Shown here: positions 1 to 6,550 of the stretch, piece after piece
How positions within the stretch are numbered: position 1 is the stretch's first letter
Layout of the letters: each line of letters opens with the position of its first letter
Assembly: GCA_017386965.1 (NCBI GenBank)
Contig: JAFOGE010000110.1
Coordinates: 1-12,700 of the forward strand
Origin: Clostridia bacterium
GTDB lineage: Bacteria > Bacillota > Clostridia > Oscillospirales > CAG-272
DNA length: 12,700 bases
Reading direction: 5' to 3'
Notes under the pieces: generated by a model
What the model was told of the DNA's origin: nothing
What the model saw: the letters and a program-made list of their open reading frames with translations, nothing else
The model's database searches: none
Translations under genes and position numbers: made by a program

Positions 1-46
1 TAACAAGGCGATGACCGCCAACATCAAGAGCATGATCCAGAAGTGA
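1..46 (+). CDS. rpmI: 50S ribosomal protein L35, C-terminal end only (partial)
   Basis: The last 14 codons of an open frame (read from base 2) end at a TGA at 44-46 and encode NKAMTANIKSMIQK. This short basic tail resembles the C-terminus of L35. The stronger evidence is position: 38 bp later lies rplT, and infC-rpmI-rplT is one of the most conserved bacterial operons. L35 is a small basic protein of the large ribosomal subunit. The body of the gene lies outside the window, so its length and start cannot be judged. The call rests mainly on synteny. Confidence 0.75.
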   Translation, partial: NKAMTANIKSMIQK

Positions 47-84
47 TCGGCTACGGAATTTAAGAATTTGGAGGACTAGATAAT

Positions 85-438
85 ATGGCAAGAGTAAAAG
101 GCGCAATGATGACGCGCAAGAGAAGAAAGGCTACCCTGAAGGCCGCTAAGGGCTACTGGGGCGCAAAGTCCAAGCATTTTAAGATGGCAAAGCAGGCCGT
201 AATGAAGAGCGGCAACTACGCTTTCGCCGGCAGAAAGATGAAGAAGAGAGATTTCCGTTCTCTCTGGATCACCAGAATTTCCGCGCAGGCAAAGGTCAAC
301 GGAATGAACTATTCCACCTTCATGCACGGACTTAAGCTGGCAGGCGTTACTCTCAACCGCAAGATGCTGGCTGAGATCGCCGTTTCCGACAAGGAAGCAT
401 TTGCAGCACTGGCAGCACAGGCAAAGGCTGCTCTCTGA
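85..438 (+). CDS. rplT: 50S ribosomal protein L20
   Basis: L20 binds 23S rRNA early in assembly of the large subunit. The 117-residue product has the normal family length and starts with the typical MARVK. A very basic N-terminal arm (about residues 1-60, including KGYWGAKSK at 22-30) leads into the L20 signature KKRDFRSLWITRI near residues 53-65, then a globular C-terminal part containing NYSTFMHGLK at 75-84 and the usual AAFAAL-like end. The ATG is preceded by GGAGGA at 70-75, nine bases upstream. The gene follows rpmI in the standard order and is closed by a strong terminator 10 bases after its stop, so it ends the ribosomal-protein operon. In other bacteria L20 represses this operon through the mRNA leader; that region is outside the window. 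Confidence 0.98.
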   Translation: MARVKGAMMTRKRRKATLKAAKGYWGAKSKHFKMAKQAVMKSGNYAFAGRKMKKRDFRSLWITRISAQAKVNGMNYSTFMHGLKLAGVTLNRKMLAEIAVSDKEAFAALAAQAKAAL

Positions 439-448
439 TTGAGTGATA

Positions 449-478
449 AAAAACCCGATGAGTTCATCGGGTTTTTGT
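449..478 (+). terminator. Rho-independent terminator after rplT
   Basis: CCCGATG (454-460) pairs with CATCGGG (465-471) across an AGTT loop (461-464). The stem is extended to 12 bp by the A run at 449-453 pairing with the T run at 472-476. The T tract follows directly, as expected for an intrinsic terminator. Because of the flanking A run the element could also work from the other strand, but no minus-strand gene ends here. It separates the L35/L20 operon from the methyltransferase gene. Confidence 0.93.
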
Positions 479-533
479 CATTGATAGAGATAGAATATAG
501 GGATGGAAACTCCTTTATTTTGCAAGGATTGGA

Positions 534-1379
534 GTGAATTTTTTGGATTTTTCGAGTGAGATCATATCTTCCAGACAGAACCGAACCGTTGTGGAGCTAT
601 GCAAGCTTTCCGATCGCAAGGAGCGGGAGGCGAGGCGGCTTTTTCGTTTTGACGGAATCAAGCTTTTTGACGAGGCAATTCGTAACGGCTTGGATCTGCC
701 ACTGGTCGTTCTTCGAGCAAGCAGTGCGGATGCGATTAAAAAAAGAATGGAGGCCCTCCATGGAGAGGGGCTTTTTTCCCGCTTTGGACGTGTTCTTTTG
801 CTTTCGGATGATGTTTTTTCGAAAATTTCGGAAGAAAAATCGCCTGAAGGCGTGATATGTATTGCAAAATATATTGACAAATTCCAAAAAATTGTTACAA
901 TATATAATAGCGCAGATTTTTTGCACATGAAAAACGAGCGGATCGTCCTTTTGGAATCGGTCCGCGATCCCTCCAATATCGGTGCGATCATCCGCAGTGC
1001 GGCCGCGATCGGAATTGACCGCTTGATCCTGAGTGCTGACTGTGCGGATATCTATCATCCCAAGGCAGTCCGCGCCTCCATGGGAACGCTTTTTAATCAA
1101 CCGATCGATCGTGTGCCGGAGCTTTCTTCCGTCATTCGTCAGATGCGGGAGAACGGACGCCGCGTCTTTGCAGCGGCACTGGATGAGGACGCCGTACGGC
1201 TTGGCGATTTTATACCGGAGAGCGGAGATTGCGTCGTCATAGGCAACGAGGGGCACGGCCTTCTTCCCGAAACGGTAGAGGCCTGTGACAAAACTGTGAT
1301 CATCCCGATGACCGATCGGGCGGAATCCCTCAATGCGGCGGTGGCAGCATCGATTTTGATGTGGGAGTTTTCAAAGTAA
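534..1379 (+). CDS. TrmH/SpoU (SPOUT) family RNA 2'-O-ribose methyltransferase, possibly RlmP (YsgA)-like
   Basis: This protein probably methylates a ribose 2'-OH in rRNA using S-adenosylmethionine. The 281 residues match the two-domain TrmH layout. An N-terminal substrate-binding region (about 10-110) begins ISSRQNRTVVELCKLSDRKE. The C-terminal knotted SPOUT domain (about 136-281) shows the three family motifs: NIGAIIRSA at 148-156 (key Asn148, Arg154), GNEGHGL at 237-243, and IPM with ESLNAAVA at 257-271 (Asn267). The start is GTG at 534 with AAGGA at 524-528; TTG at 543 is an alternative, and the frame is closed upstream by TAG at 498. In Bacillus a TrmH-family gene (ysgA) also lies just downstream of rplT, so the same target is plausible but unproven; RlmB or a tRNA methylase cannot be excluded. 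The linker at 861-938 is strikingly AT-rich and holds a promoter-like sequence. A weak promoter (TTGTCA 475-480, TATAGG 496-501) could serve this gene after the rplT terminator. Confidence 0.88.
   Translation: MNFLDFSSEIISSRQNRTVVELCKLSDRKEREARRLFRFDGIKLFDEAIRNGLDLPLVVLRASSADAIKKRMEALHGEGLFSRFGRVLLLSDDVFSKISEEKSPEGVICIAKYIDKFQKIVTIYNSADFLHMKNERIVLLESVRDPSNIGAIIRSAAAIGIDRLILSADCADIYHPKAVRASMGTLFNQPIDRVPELSSVIRQMRENGRRVFAAALDEDAVRLGDFIPESGDCVVIGNEGHGLLPETVEACDKTVIIPMTDRAESLNAAVAASILMWEFSK
874..908 (+). promoter_or_regulatory. Promoter-like sigma-A site inside the methyltransferase gene
   Basis: A perfect -35 hexamer TTGACA (874-879) is followed after 16 bases by TACAAT (896-901, 5 of 6 consensus). 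A perfect TATAAT lies at 903-908, but at a 23-base spacing that is too long for the same -35. The site sits in the only markedly AT-rich stretch of the coding region, in the linker between the two protein domains. If active, transcription would begin near 908-915 and run through the SPOUT domain into dprA. This is a sequence match only, and AT-rich linkers can give chance matches. Confidence 0.4.
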
Positions 1380-1425
1380 GAAAATCCGAAAAGCGATTTT
1401 GTCTTGGACGGAAAGGAGAATGCCG

Positions 1426-2784
1426 ATGGAAATGGAAAATGCTCTGTTTTGGATCTGGCTGGCAGAGGCCTTGGGGCCCGGCACCCGTGACGTCAAGCAC
1501 GTCTTTGACGTTTATGAAAATCCGTATCAGGTGTTCTGCGCCGATGAACGAGAGATCGCACAGCTCGATAAGGTTTCTGCTTCTGCAAAAGCAAAGCTGA
1601 ACCAAAAGAGTCTGGACCGCGCATCGCGGATCCTGGATATTTGCGAGAAGCTGAACATCGGAATTCTGCCTTACACCGAAAAGATCTATCCCGCATCTCT
1701 GCGCGAAATCAAGGATGCACCCGTTCTTTTGTATTACTCCGGAAAGCTTCCGAATCTGAGCCGAACCCTTTGCATTGGCATGGTCGGAACGAGACGCATG
1801 AGTGCATACGGATTGCGTGCGGCGTATAAAATATCCTACGAGCTTGCCTCGGCAGGGGCGATTGTCGTCAGCGGCATGGCCTCCGGTATCGACGGTGTCG
1901 CCGCCGCGGCTGCGCTTGCCGCAAAAGCACCGACCATTGCCGTTCTTGGCTGCGGATTGGATATCGTCTATCCCAAGCATCACGGAATGCTGATGGAGCA
2001 GATCCGGGAAAACGGATTGCTTCTGTCGGAATATCCTCCGACAACGGCGCCGAACCGCTATCATTTTCCTGTTCGAAACCGCTTGATCAGCGGCATCACC
2101 CAGGGAACCGTTGTGGTTGAGGCGGGAGTTGGCAGTGGCTCTCTGATTACGGCACGCGATGCCGTTCAACAGGGGCGCAAGGTGTTCGCCGTTCCTGCCA
2201 ATCTCGGAAGCCGAGGAGCGGACGGAACCAATGAGTTGATTCGGGACGGAGCGTCCCTGATTCTCTCGGCCAGGGATATTCTCGATTACTTTTCCTACAC
2301 GCACGCCGAGATGCTCCATGTGGAGCGTGTGCCGAAGGCCGAACAATCCTCGGATGCGGATCTGGCATATCTGCATCGCATGGGCGTGATCGAACTGACG
2401 CAGAGAAGTCGTTCTGCGCAGAAAACCGTATTGCAAGCAGCTCCGGAAGAAAAGCCGGAGAAGAAACGCACTTCGGGGAAGCTTCCTCCGAAGCAAGCAA
2501 AACAAACGAACTGCCCCGGCTCCGAGCCGGAGCAGCTGACGATGACAGAGCTTTCCACCGATATGGCTCGGGAGAAGCCTTGCCGGGAGTCCTCCGCTCT
2601 TGCGGAACAACTGACACCGATCCAGCTTGCTGTGCTTTCGGCAATTCCGGGTGACAGCGCGATCGCAATGGATGCGTTGACGGGACTTGGATATCCCAGC
2701 GGAGAGCTGATCGCCGCACTGACAATGCTGGAGATCATGGGGCTTTTGCAAAAGCTTCCCGGTGGAATGTATATAAAAGTATAA
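1426..2784 (+). CDS. dprA: DNA-processing protein DprA (Smf) with long linker and C-terminal winged helix
   Basis: DprA binds incoming single-stranded DNA and loads RecA during natural transformation; the gene is also common in species not known to transform. In the 452-residue product a short helical N-terminal region (1-90) precedes a Rossmann-like core (about 92-289) with VGTRRMSAYG at 120-129, SGMASGID at 149-156, AVLGCGLDIVYP at 172-183, FPVRNRLISG at 214-223, SGSLITA at 237-243 and GTNELIRDGA at 267-276. A winged helix at about 393-452 ends in LPGGMYIKV. The linker between them (about 295-392) is polar, rich in Glu, Lys and Pro, and makes the protein longer than the usual 280-380. I chose ATG 1426 because AAGGAG (1413-1418) lies seven bases upstream; ATG 1420 is too close and ATG 1432 is possible. 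The usual His after GID is replaced (GIDGVAA), and AVPG reads AVPA. topA and trmFO follow in the usual order. Confidence 0.95.
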   Translation: MEMENALFWIWLAEALGPGTRDVKHVFDVYENPYQVFCADEREIAQLDKVSASAKAKLNQKSLDRASRILDICEKLNIGILPYTEKIYPASLREIKDAPVLLYYSGKLPNLSRTLCIGMVGTRRMSAYGLRAAYKISYELASAGAIVVSGMASGIDGVAAAAALAAKAPTIAVLGCGLDIVYPKHHGMLMEQIRENGLLLSEYPPTTAPNRYHFPVRNRLISGITQGTVVVEAGVGSGSLITARDAVQQGRKVFAVPANLGSRGADGTNELIRDGASLILSARDILDYFSYTHAEMLHVERVPKAEQSSDADLAYLHRMGVIELTQRSRSAQKTVLQAAPEEKPEKKRTSGKLPPKQAKQTNCPGSEPEQLTMTELSTDMAREKPCRESSALAEQLTPIQLAVLSAIPGDSAIAMDALTGLGYPSGELIAALTMLEIMGLLQKLPGGMYIKV

Positions 2785-2835
2785 TTCTATTTTTGAACAT
2801 GAACAAAGCGAAACAGAAAGGATATATGGTCTGAT

Positions 2836-5151
2836 ATGGCACATAATCTCGTGATCTTGGAGTCCCCCTCCAAGGCATTGACCGTGAAAGGGTATCTTGG
2901 AACAAATTACAAAGTCATTGCTTCGGCAGGACATGTCCGCGATCTTCCCAAAAGCTCTCTCGGCGTTGATATTGAAAATAATTTTGAGGCACACTATATC
3001 AACATCCGCGGAAAGGGTGATCTCATCAAGGAGATCCGCAAGGAGGCCAAAAATGCAAATAAGATCTTCCTTGCAACCGACCCGGACCGCGAGGGTGAGG
3101 CGATTGCATGGCATCTTTCCGTAGCTTTGGGTATCCCGGTAGAGAAGACCCAACGTATTTGCTTTAATGAGGTGACCAAGACGGCGGTGAAGGCGGCGAT
3201 CAAGGCTCCTCGCACCATCAATATGGATCTGGTGAATTCCCAGCAGACGCGCCGTATTCTTGACCGTATTCTCGGATACAAGCTCAGCCCCCTGCTCTGG
3301 AAGAACATCAAGAGCGGACTGAGCGCAGGGCGCGTTCAGTCGGTTGCAACCAGAATCATTGTAGAGCGCGAGGAGGAGATCCGCGCGTTCAAGCCGGAGG
3401 AATATTGGACGATCCAGTCCTTGCTTCATGCAGAGGGCGGAAAGAGCTTTCCGGTTCATTTCTGGGGCACGGCGGATGGCAAGCTGCGTCTTACCTGTGA
3501 GGCGGATGCAAAAAAGATTGCCGATGCGGTAAACGGACGTGACTACCGTGTTTCTCAGATCAAGAAGGCGGCGCGGCACAAGGCTCCTGCCGCACCCTTT
3601 ACGACCTCTACGCTGCAGCAGGAGGCCTTCCGCAAGCTCGGATTCCAGTCCCAGCGCACCATGAAGGTTGCGCAGGAGCTTTACGAAGGTGTCAATCTTG
3701 GCTCCGAGTTTGGCGGTGTGCAGGGTCTTATCACGTATATGCGTACCGACTCTGTCCGCGTTTCTGCGGATGCACAGACTGCGGCAAGAGAGTTTATCGT
3801 GCAGAAGTACGGTGAAAAGTTCTGTCCTGCAACGCCTCGCTTATTCAAGATGAAGCCCGGCGCGCAGGATGCGCATGAGGCGATCCGTCCCACCCGTGTG
3901 GAGATGGAGCCCTTGAAGATCCGCAAGCAGCTGACCTCGGATCAGTACAAGCTCTATAAGCTGATCTGGGAGTGCTTCGTTGCAAGCCAGATGGAGTCTG
4001 CTGTGTTGGATACCATCAGCATTCACTTTACCTGCAACGGCTATGAGTTCCGCACCAGCGGATATTCGGTTGCCTTCCAGGGATATATGGCCGTTTACGA
4101 GGAGAGTGAGGATGCTTCCTCCTTCAAGAATGCGGATGAGCCGGGCGAGATCAAGGATATTCGTCTTCCCGAGCTGACACAGGGACAGGAGCTTGGTGCA
4201 GACGATGCCGAGCTGACCCAGCATTTTACCGAGCCCCCCGTGCGGTACAACGATGCATCCTTGATCCAGATGTTGAAGGATCTGGACATCGGACGTCCCA
4301 GCACCTACGCCACGATTATCACGACCATTCTTGCACGCAACTACGTCAAGCGTGAGGGAAAGGCGTTTGTTCCCACTCCTTTGGGTGAGATTACGAACAA
4401 GCTCATGATCGAGAACTTCAACACGATCGTGGACTATGGCTTTACGGCCGACATGGAAAAGGATCTGGATGCGATCGAAAACGGCGACCAGTCGATGCTG
4501 AATGTTCTTGACGGCTTCTGGAAGGTTTTCTCCAAGCAGCTTGAGGCGGCGGAGAAAGTGATCAAGGAGAATACGATCGAGATCCCGGTTGAGGAAACCG
4601 ATATTGTTTGTGAAAAATGCGGAAGCCGCATGGTTGTCCGCAACGGCCGCTTCGGAAAATTTGCGGCTTGCCCCAACTACCCGACCTGCCGGAATACCAA
4701 GCCCTTGGTTTCACCTGCGCAGGAGGAGAATGCCGAGTCCGTCGAGAAGAAGGATGCTGAGAAGAAGGCTCCGATCATTGCCGATTTCAAGTGTGAGAAG
4801 TGCGGCTCCGATATGGTTCTGCGTACGGGAAAATTTGGCAGCTTCTATGCCTGCAGCAAGTACCCGGAGTGCAGCTTCACCAAGGCGCGCGTACGCGACA
4901 CGGGCGTAGCTTGTCCGAAATGTAACGCCCGTGTGGTAACGAAGTACGGACGTAACAAAACCGTTTTCTATAGCTGTGAGCGCTATCCTGAGTGCGACTT
5001 TTCCTCTTGGGATATGCCGGTCAATGAAACGTGTCCCACCTGTGGAAAGCTCCTGTTCCGCAAGAAGGGAAAGAATATTTTGGTTTGCCATGATAAGGAA
5101 TGCGGCTTCTCCAAGGAGTACGTTGCTCCTGAAAGCAACACCGAGGCATAA
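2836..5151 (+). CDS. topA: DNA topoisomerase I (type IA) with four C-terminal zinc ribbons
   Basis: Type IA topoisomerases relax negative supercoils by cutting one DNA strand through a 5'-phosphotyrosine link. The 771-residue product opens with a Toprim domain: LVILESPSK at 5-13 (Glu9) and DPDREGEA at 82-89 (Asp82, Asp84, Glu86). The catalytic region follows, with SAGRVQSVATR at 163-173 and active-site Tyr301 in LITYMRTDS; DIGRPSTYATI at 484-494 is another core motif. Four C4 zinc ribbons close the protein: Cys592/595/612/618, Cys653/656/673/679, Cys693/696/714/720 and Cys733/736/751/756. A Lys/Glu-rich spacer lies between the first two. The length falls between the Bacillus and E. coli enzymes. 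The start context is odd: AAAGGA (2817-2822) is 13 bases from this ATG, and a two-codon ORF lies between. A TATAAT spans the dprA stop (2780-2785), but no convincing -35 accompanies it. Confidence 0.98.
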   Translation: MAHNLVILESPSKALTVKGYLGTNYKVIASAGHVRDLPKSSLGVDIENNFEAHYINIRGKGDLIKEIRKEAKNANKIFLATDPDREGEAIAWHLSVALGIPVEKTQRICFNEVTKTAVKAAIKAPRTINMDLVNSQQTRRILDRILGYKLSPLLWKNIKSGLSAGRVQSVATRIIVEREEEIRAFKPEEYWTIQSLLHAEGGKSFPVHFWGTADGKLRLTCEADAKKIADAVNGRDYRVSQIKKAARHKAPAAPFTTSTLQQEAFRKLGFQSQRTMKVAQELYEGVNLGSEFGGVQGLITYMRTDSVRVSADAQTAAREFIVQKYGEKFCPATPRLFKMKPGAQDAHEAIRPTRVEMEPLKIRKQLTSDQYKLYKLIWECFVASQMESAVLDTISIHFTCNGYEFRTSGYSVAFQGYMAVYEESEDASSFKNADEPGEIKDIRLPELTQGQELGADDAELTQHFTEPPVRYNDASLIQMLKDLDIGRPSTYATIITTILARNYVKREGKAFVPTPLGEITNKLMIENFNTIVDYGFTADMEKDLDAIENGDQSMLNVLDGFWKVFSKQLEAAEKVIKENTIEIPVEETDIVCEKCGSRMVVRNGRFGKFAACPNYPTCRNTKPLVSPAQEENAESVEKKDAEKKAPIIADFKCEKCGSDMVLRTGKFGSFYACSKYPECSFTKARVRDTGVACPKCNARVVTKYGRNKTVFYSCERYPECDFSSWDMPVNETCPTCGKLLFRKKGKNILVCHDKECGFSKEYVAPESNTEA

Positions 5152-5159
5152 GGACGTCT

Positions 5160-6515
5160 ATGATGCAGAAAACCGTTGAGATCTACGGCGCAGGGCTTGC
5201 AGGCTGCGAAGCGGCCTGGCAGGTTGCCCGCAGAGGCATTCCCGTACGCTTGTACGAGATGAAACCGCACAAGTTTACTCCCGCACATCATTCCAAGGGC
5301 TTTGCCGAGCTGGTTTGCTCCAATTCCTTGCGTTCGGATTGCGTATCCAATGCAGTCGGACTGCTCAAGGAGGAGATGCGGCGCATGGGGTCTTTGATTA
5401 TGGAGGCGGCGGATGCAACGCGCGTCCCCGCAGGCTCTGCTCTTGCGGTTGACCGCTCGCTTTTCTCCGCTTATATCACCGAGAAGATTTCCAAGCATCC
5501 CTTGATTGAGATCGTCCACGAGGAAAGGGATACGGTCAGAGAGGACGTCATCACCGTGGTCGCAACCGGCCCGTTGACGTCGGATTCGCTTTCCGATTAC
5601 CTGATTCGCTCGCTTGGCTGTGGCGACCTGCATTTCTTTGATGCGGCCGCTCCGATCGTGGATTTTTCCAGCATCAACATGGATGTGGCCTACTTTGCCT
5701 CCCGCTATGATAAGGGAGATGCCGACTATATCAACTGCCCGATGACCAAGGAGCAGTACGATGCCTTCTATGAGGCACTGATCACGGCCGAGGAGGCAGA
5801 GCTGAAGGCGTTTGACCGAGAGAGCCAGAAGGATCTGAAGGTGTTTGAGGGCTGTATGCCGGTTGAGGTCATGGCGCGGCGCGGATACGATACGCTGCGA
5901 TTCGGCCCGATGAAGCCGGTCGGTCTGATCGATCCTCGCGTGGGCAAGGAGGCCTATGCCGTGGTACAGCTGCGCAAGGAGAACACCGCAGGGACGATGT
6001 TCAATCTTGTCGGCTTCCAGACACATCTGACCTTTCCCGAGCAAAGACGTGTGTTCCGCATGATTCCGGGCTTGGAGAATGCTGAGTTCTTGCGTTACGG
6101 CGTTATGCACCGTAATACGTATTTGAATTCCCCGGAAATCCTGGATGCCACCTATGCAATGCGGACACAGCCGCTGATCCGTTTTGCAGGACAGATGACG
6201 GGAGTCGAAGGGTACGTGGAGTCGGCAGGCAGCGGACTGGTAGCAGGGATCAATGCCGCAAGACAGGCCATGGGGGAGGAGCCGTTGCTCTTTCCCGAGG
6301 AAACGATGCTTGGCGCAATGGCAGCGTATGTCAGTCGCGGAGGAGTAGGGAAGTTCCTTCCCATGAATGCAAATTTTGGAATCGTTACTCCTCTCGGATA
6401 CCGCGTCAAGGGCGGAAAGGCAGCGAAAAATGAGAAGATCGCAGAGCGTGCATTGGAGAAGATCTCCGAGATCAAGGCTTCTATGCAGGGTGATGCGATT
6501 GCGCAAAATCAGTAA
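5160..6515 (+). CDS. trmFO: Methylenetetrahydrofolate-tRNA-(uracil-5-)-methyltransferase TrmFO
   Basis: TrmFO is a flavoprotein that makes 5-methyluridine at position 54 of the tRNA T-loop, taking the carbon from methylenetetrahydrofolate rather than SAM. The 451-residue product has the usual length. An FAD-binding GAGLAG (10-15) lies in the N-terminal Rossmann fold (VEIYGAGLAGCEAA). The family signature FAELVCSNSLRSD at 48-60 contains Cys53, and FEGCMPVEVMARRG at 229-242 contains Cys232; these correspond to the two functional cysteines of the Bacillus enzyme. A second set of flavin-contact motifs near the end includes GGVGKFLPMNANFG at 394-407. AAGGA (5150-5154) overlaps the topA stop, five bases before ATG 5160 and eight before ATG 5163; either could be used. 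The nine-base gap to topA indicates cotranscription, and dprA-topA-trmFO is a common Firmicute order. Confidence 0.98.
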   Translation: MMQKTVEIYGAGLAGCEAAWQVARRGIPVRLYEMKPHKFTPAHHSKGFAELVCSNSLRSDCVSNAVGLLKEEMRRMGSLIMEAADATRVPAGSALAVDRSLFSAYITEKISKHPLIEIVHEERDTVREDVITVVATGPLTSDSLSDYLIRSLGCGDLHFFDAAAPIVDFSSINMDVAYFASRYDKGDADYINCPMTKEQYDAFYEALITAEEAELKAFDRESQKDLKVFEGCMPVEVMARRGYDTLRFGPMKPVGLIDPRVGKEAYAVVQLRKENTAGTMFNLVGFQTHLTFPEQRRVFRMIPGLENAEFLRYGVMHRNTYLNSPEILDATYAMRTQPLIRFAGQMTGVEGYVESAGSGLVAGINAARQAMGEEPLLFPEETMLGAMAAYVSRGGVGKFLPMNANFGIVTPLGYRVKGGKAAKNEKIAERALEKISEIKASMQGDAIAQNQ

Positions 6516-6521
6516 AGGGTT

Positions 6522-6538
6522 CGGCGCTTACGGCGCCG
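6522..6538 (+). promoter_or_regulatory. GC-only hairpin between trmFO and plsX, where a ribosome binding site would be expected
   Basis: CGGCGC (6522-6527) pairs perfectly with GCGCCG (6533-6538) across the loop TTACG. It begins seven bases after the trmFO stop and ends 12 bases before the plsX ATG. No T run follows on the + strand, so it is not a normal intrinsic terminator; on the minus strand it is not followed by a T run either. It may be an RNA processing or stability element, or it may shape the plsX translation start. Function is inferred from position only. Confidence 0.5.
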
Positions 6539-6550
6539 CGTAAAAATCAT

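Noticed and set aside
475..501. Possible promoter TTGTCA / TATAGG ahead of the methyltransferase gene
   Set aside because: The spacing is 15 bases, the -10 match is poor and the -35 overlaps the terminator T run. A promoter is expected here after the terminator, but this match is too weak to list as a feature.
1381..1400. Inverted repeat AAAATC / GATTTT between the methyltransferase gene and dprA
   Set aside because: Only six mostly A-T pairs with an eight-base loop and no following T run; too weak to be called a terminator.
1399..1425. TTG start at 1399 or ATG at 1420 for dprA
   Set aside because: AAGGAG at 1413-1418 lies inside or directly against these starts, while ATG 1426 sits seven bases after it.
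2756..2785. TATAAT at the dprA stop as a topA promoter
   Set aside because: The -10 is perfect, but the best -35 (TTCCCG, 2756-2761, 18-base spacing) is poor and the site overlaps the dprA coding end; probably chance.
1330..3579. A 749-codon open frame on the minus strand across dprA and topA
   Set aside because: It is codon-register aligned with clear dprA and topA genes, has a low-complexity His/Arg/Leu-rich translation with no recognisable motif, and is explained by the rarity of TTA, CTA and TCA codons in the sense genes.
4983..6506. A 507-codon open frame on the minus strand opposite trmFO
   Set aside because: Same register effect as above; trmFO on the + strand has full family motifs and the translation resembles no protein I recognise.
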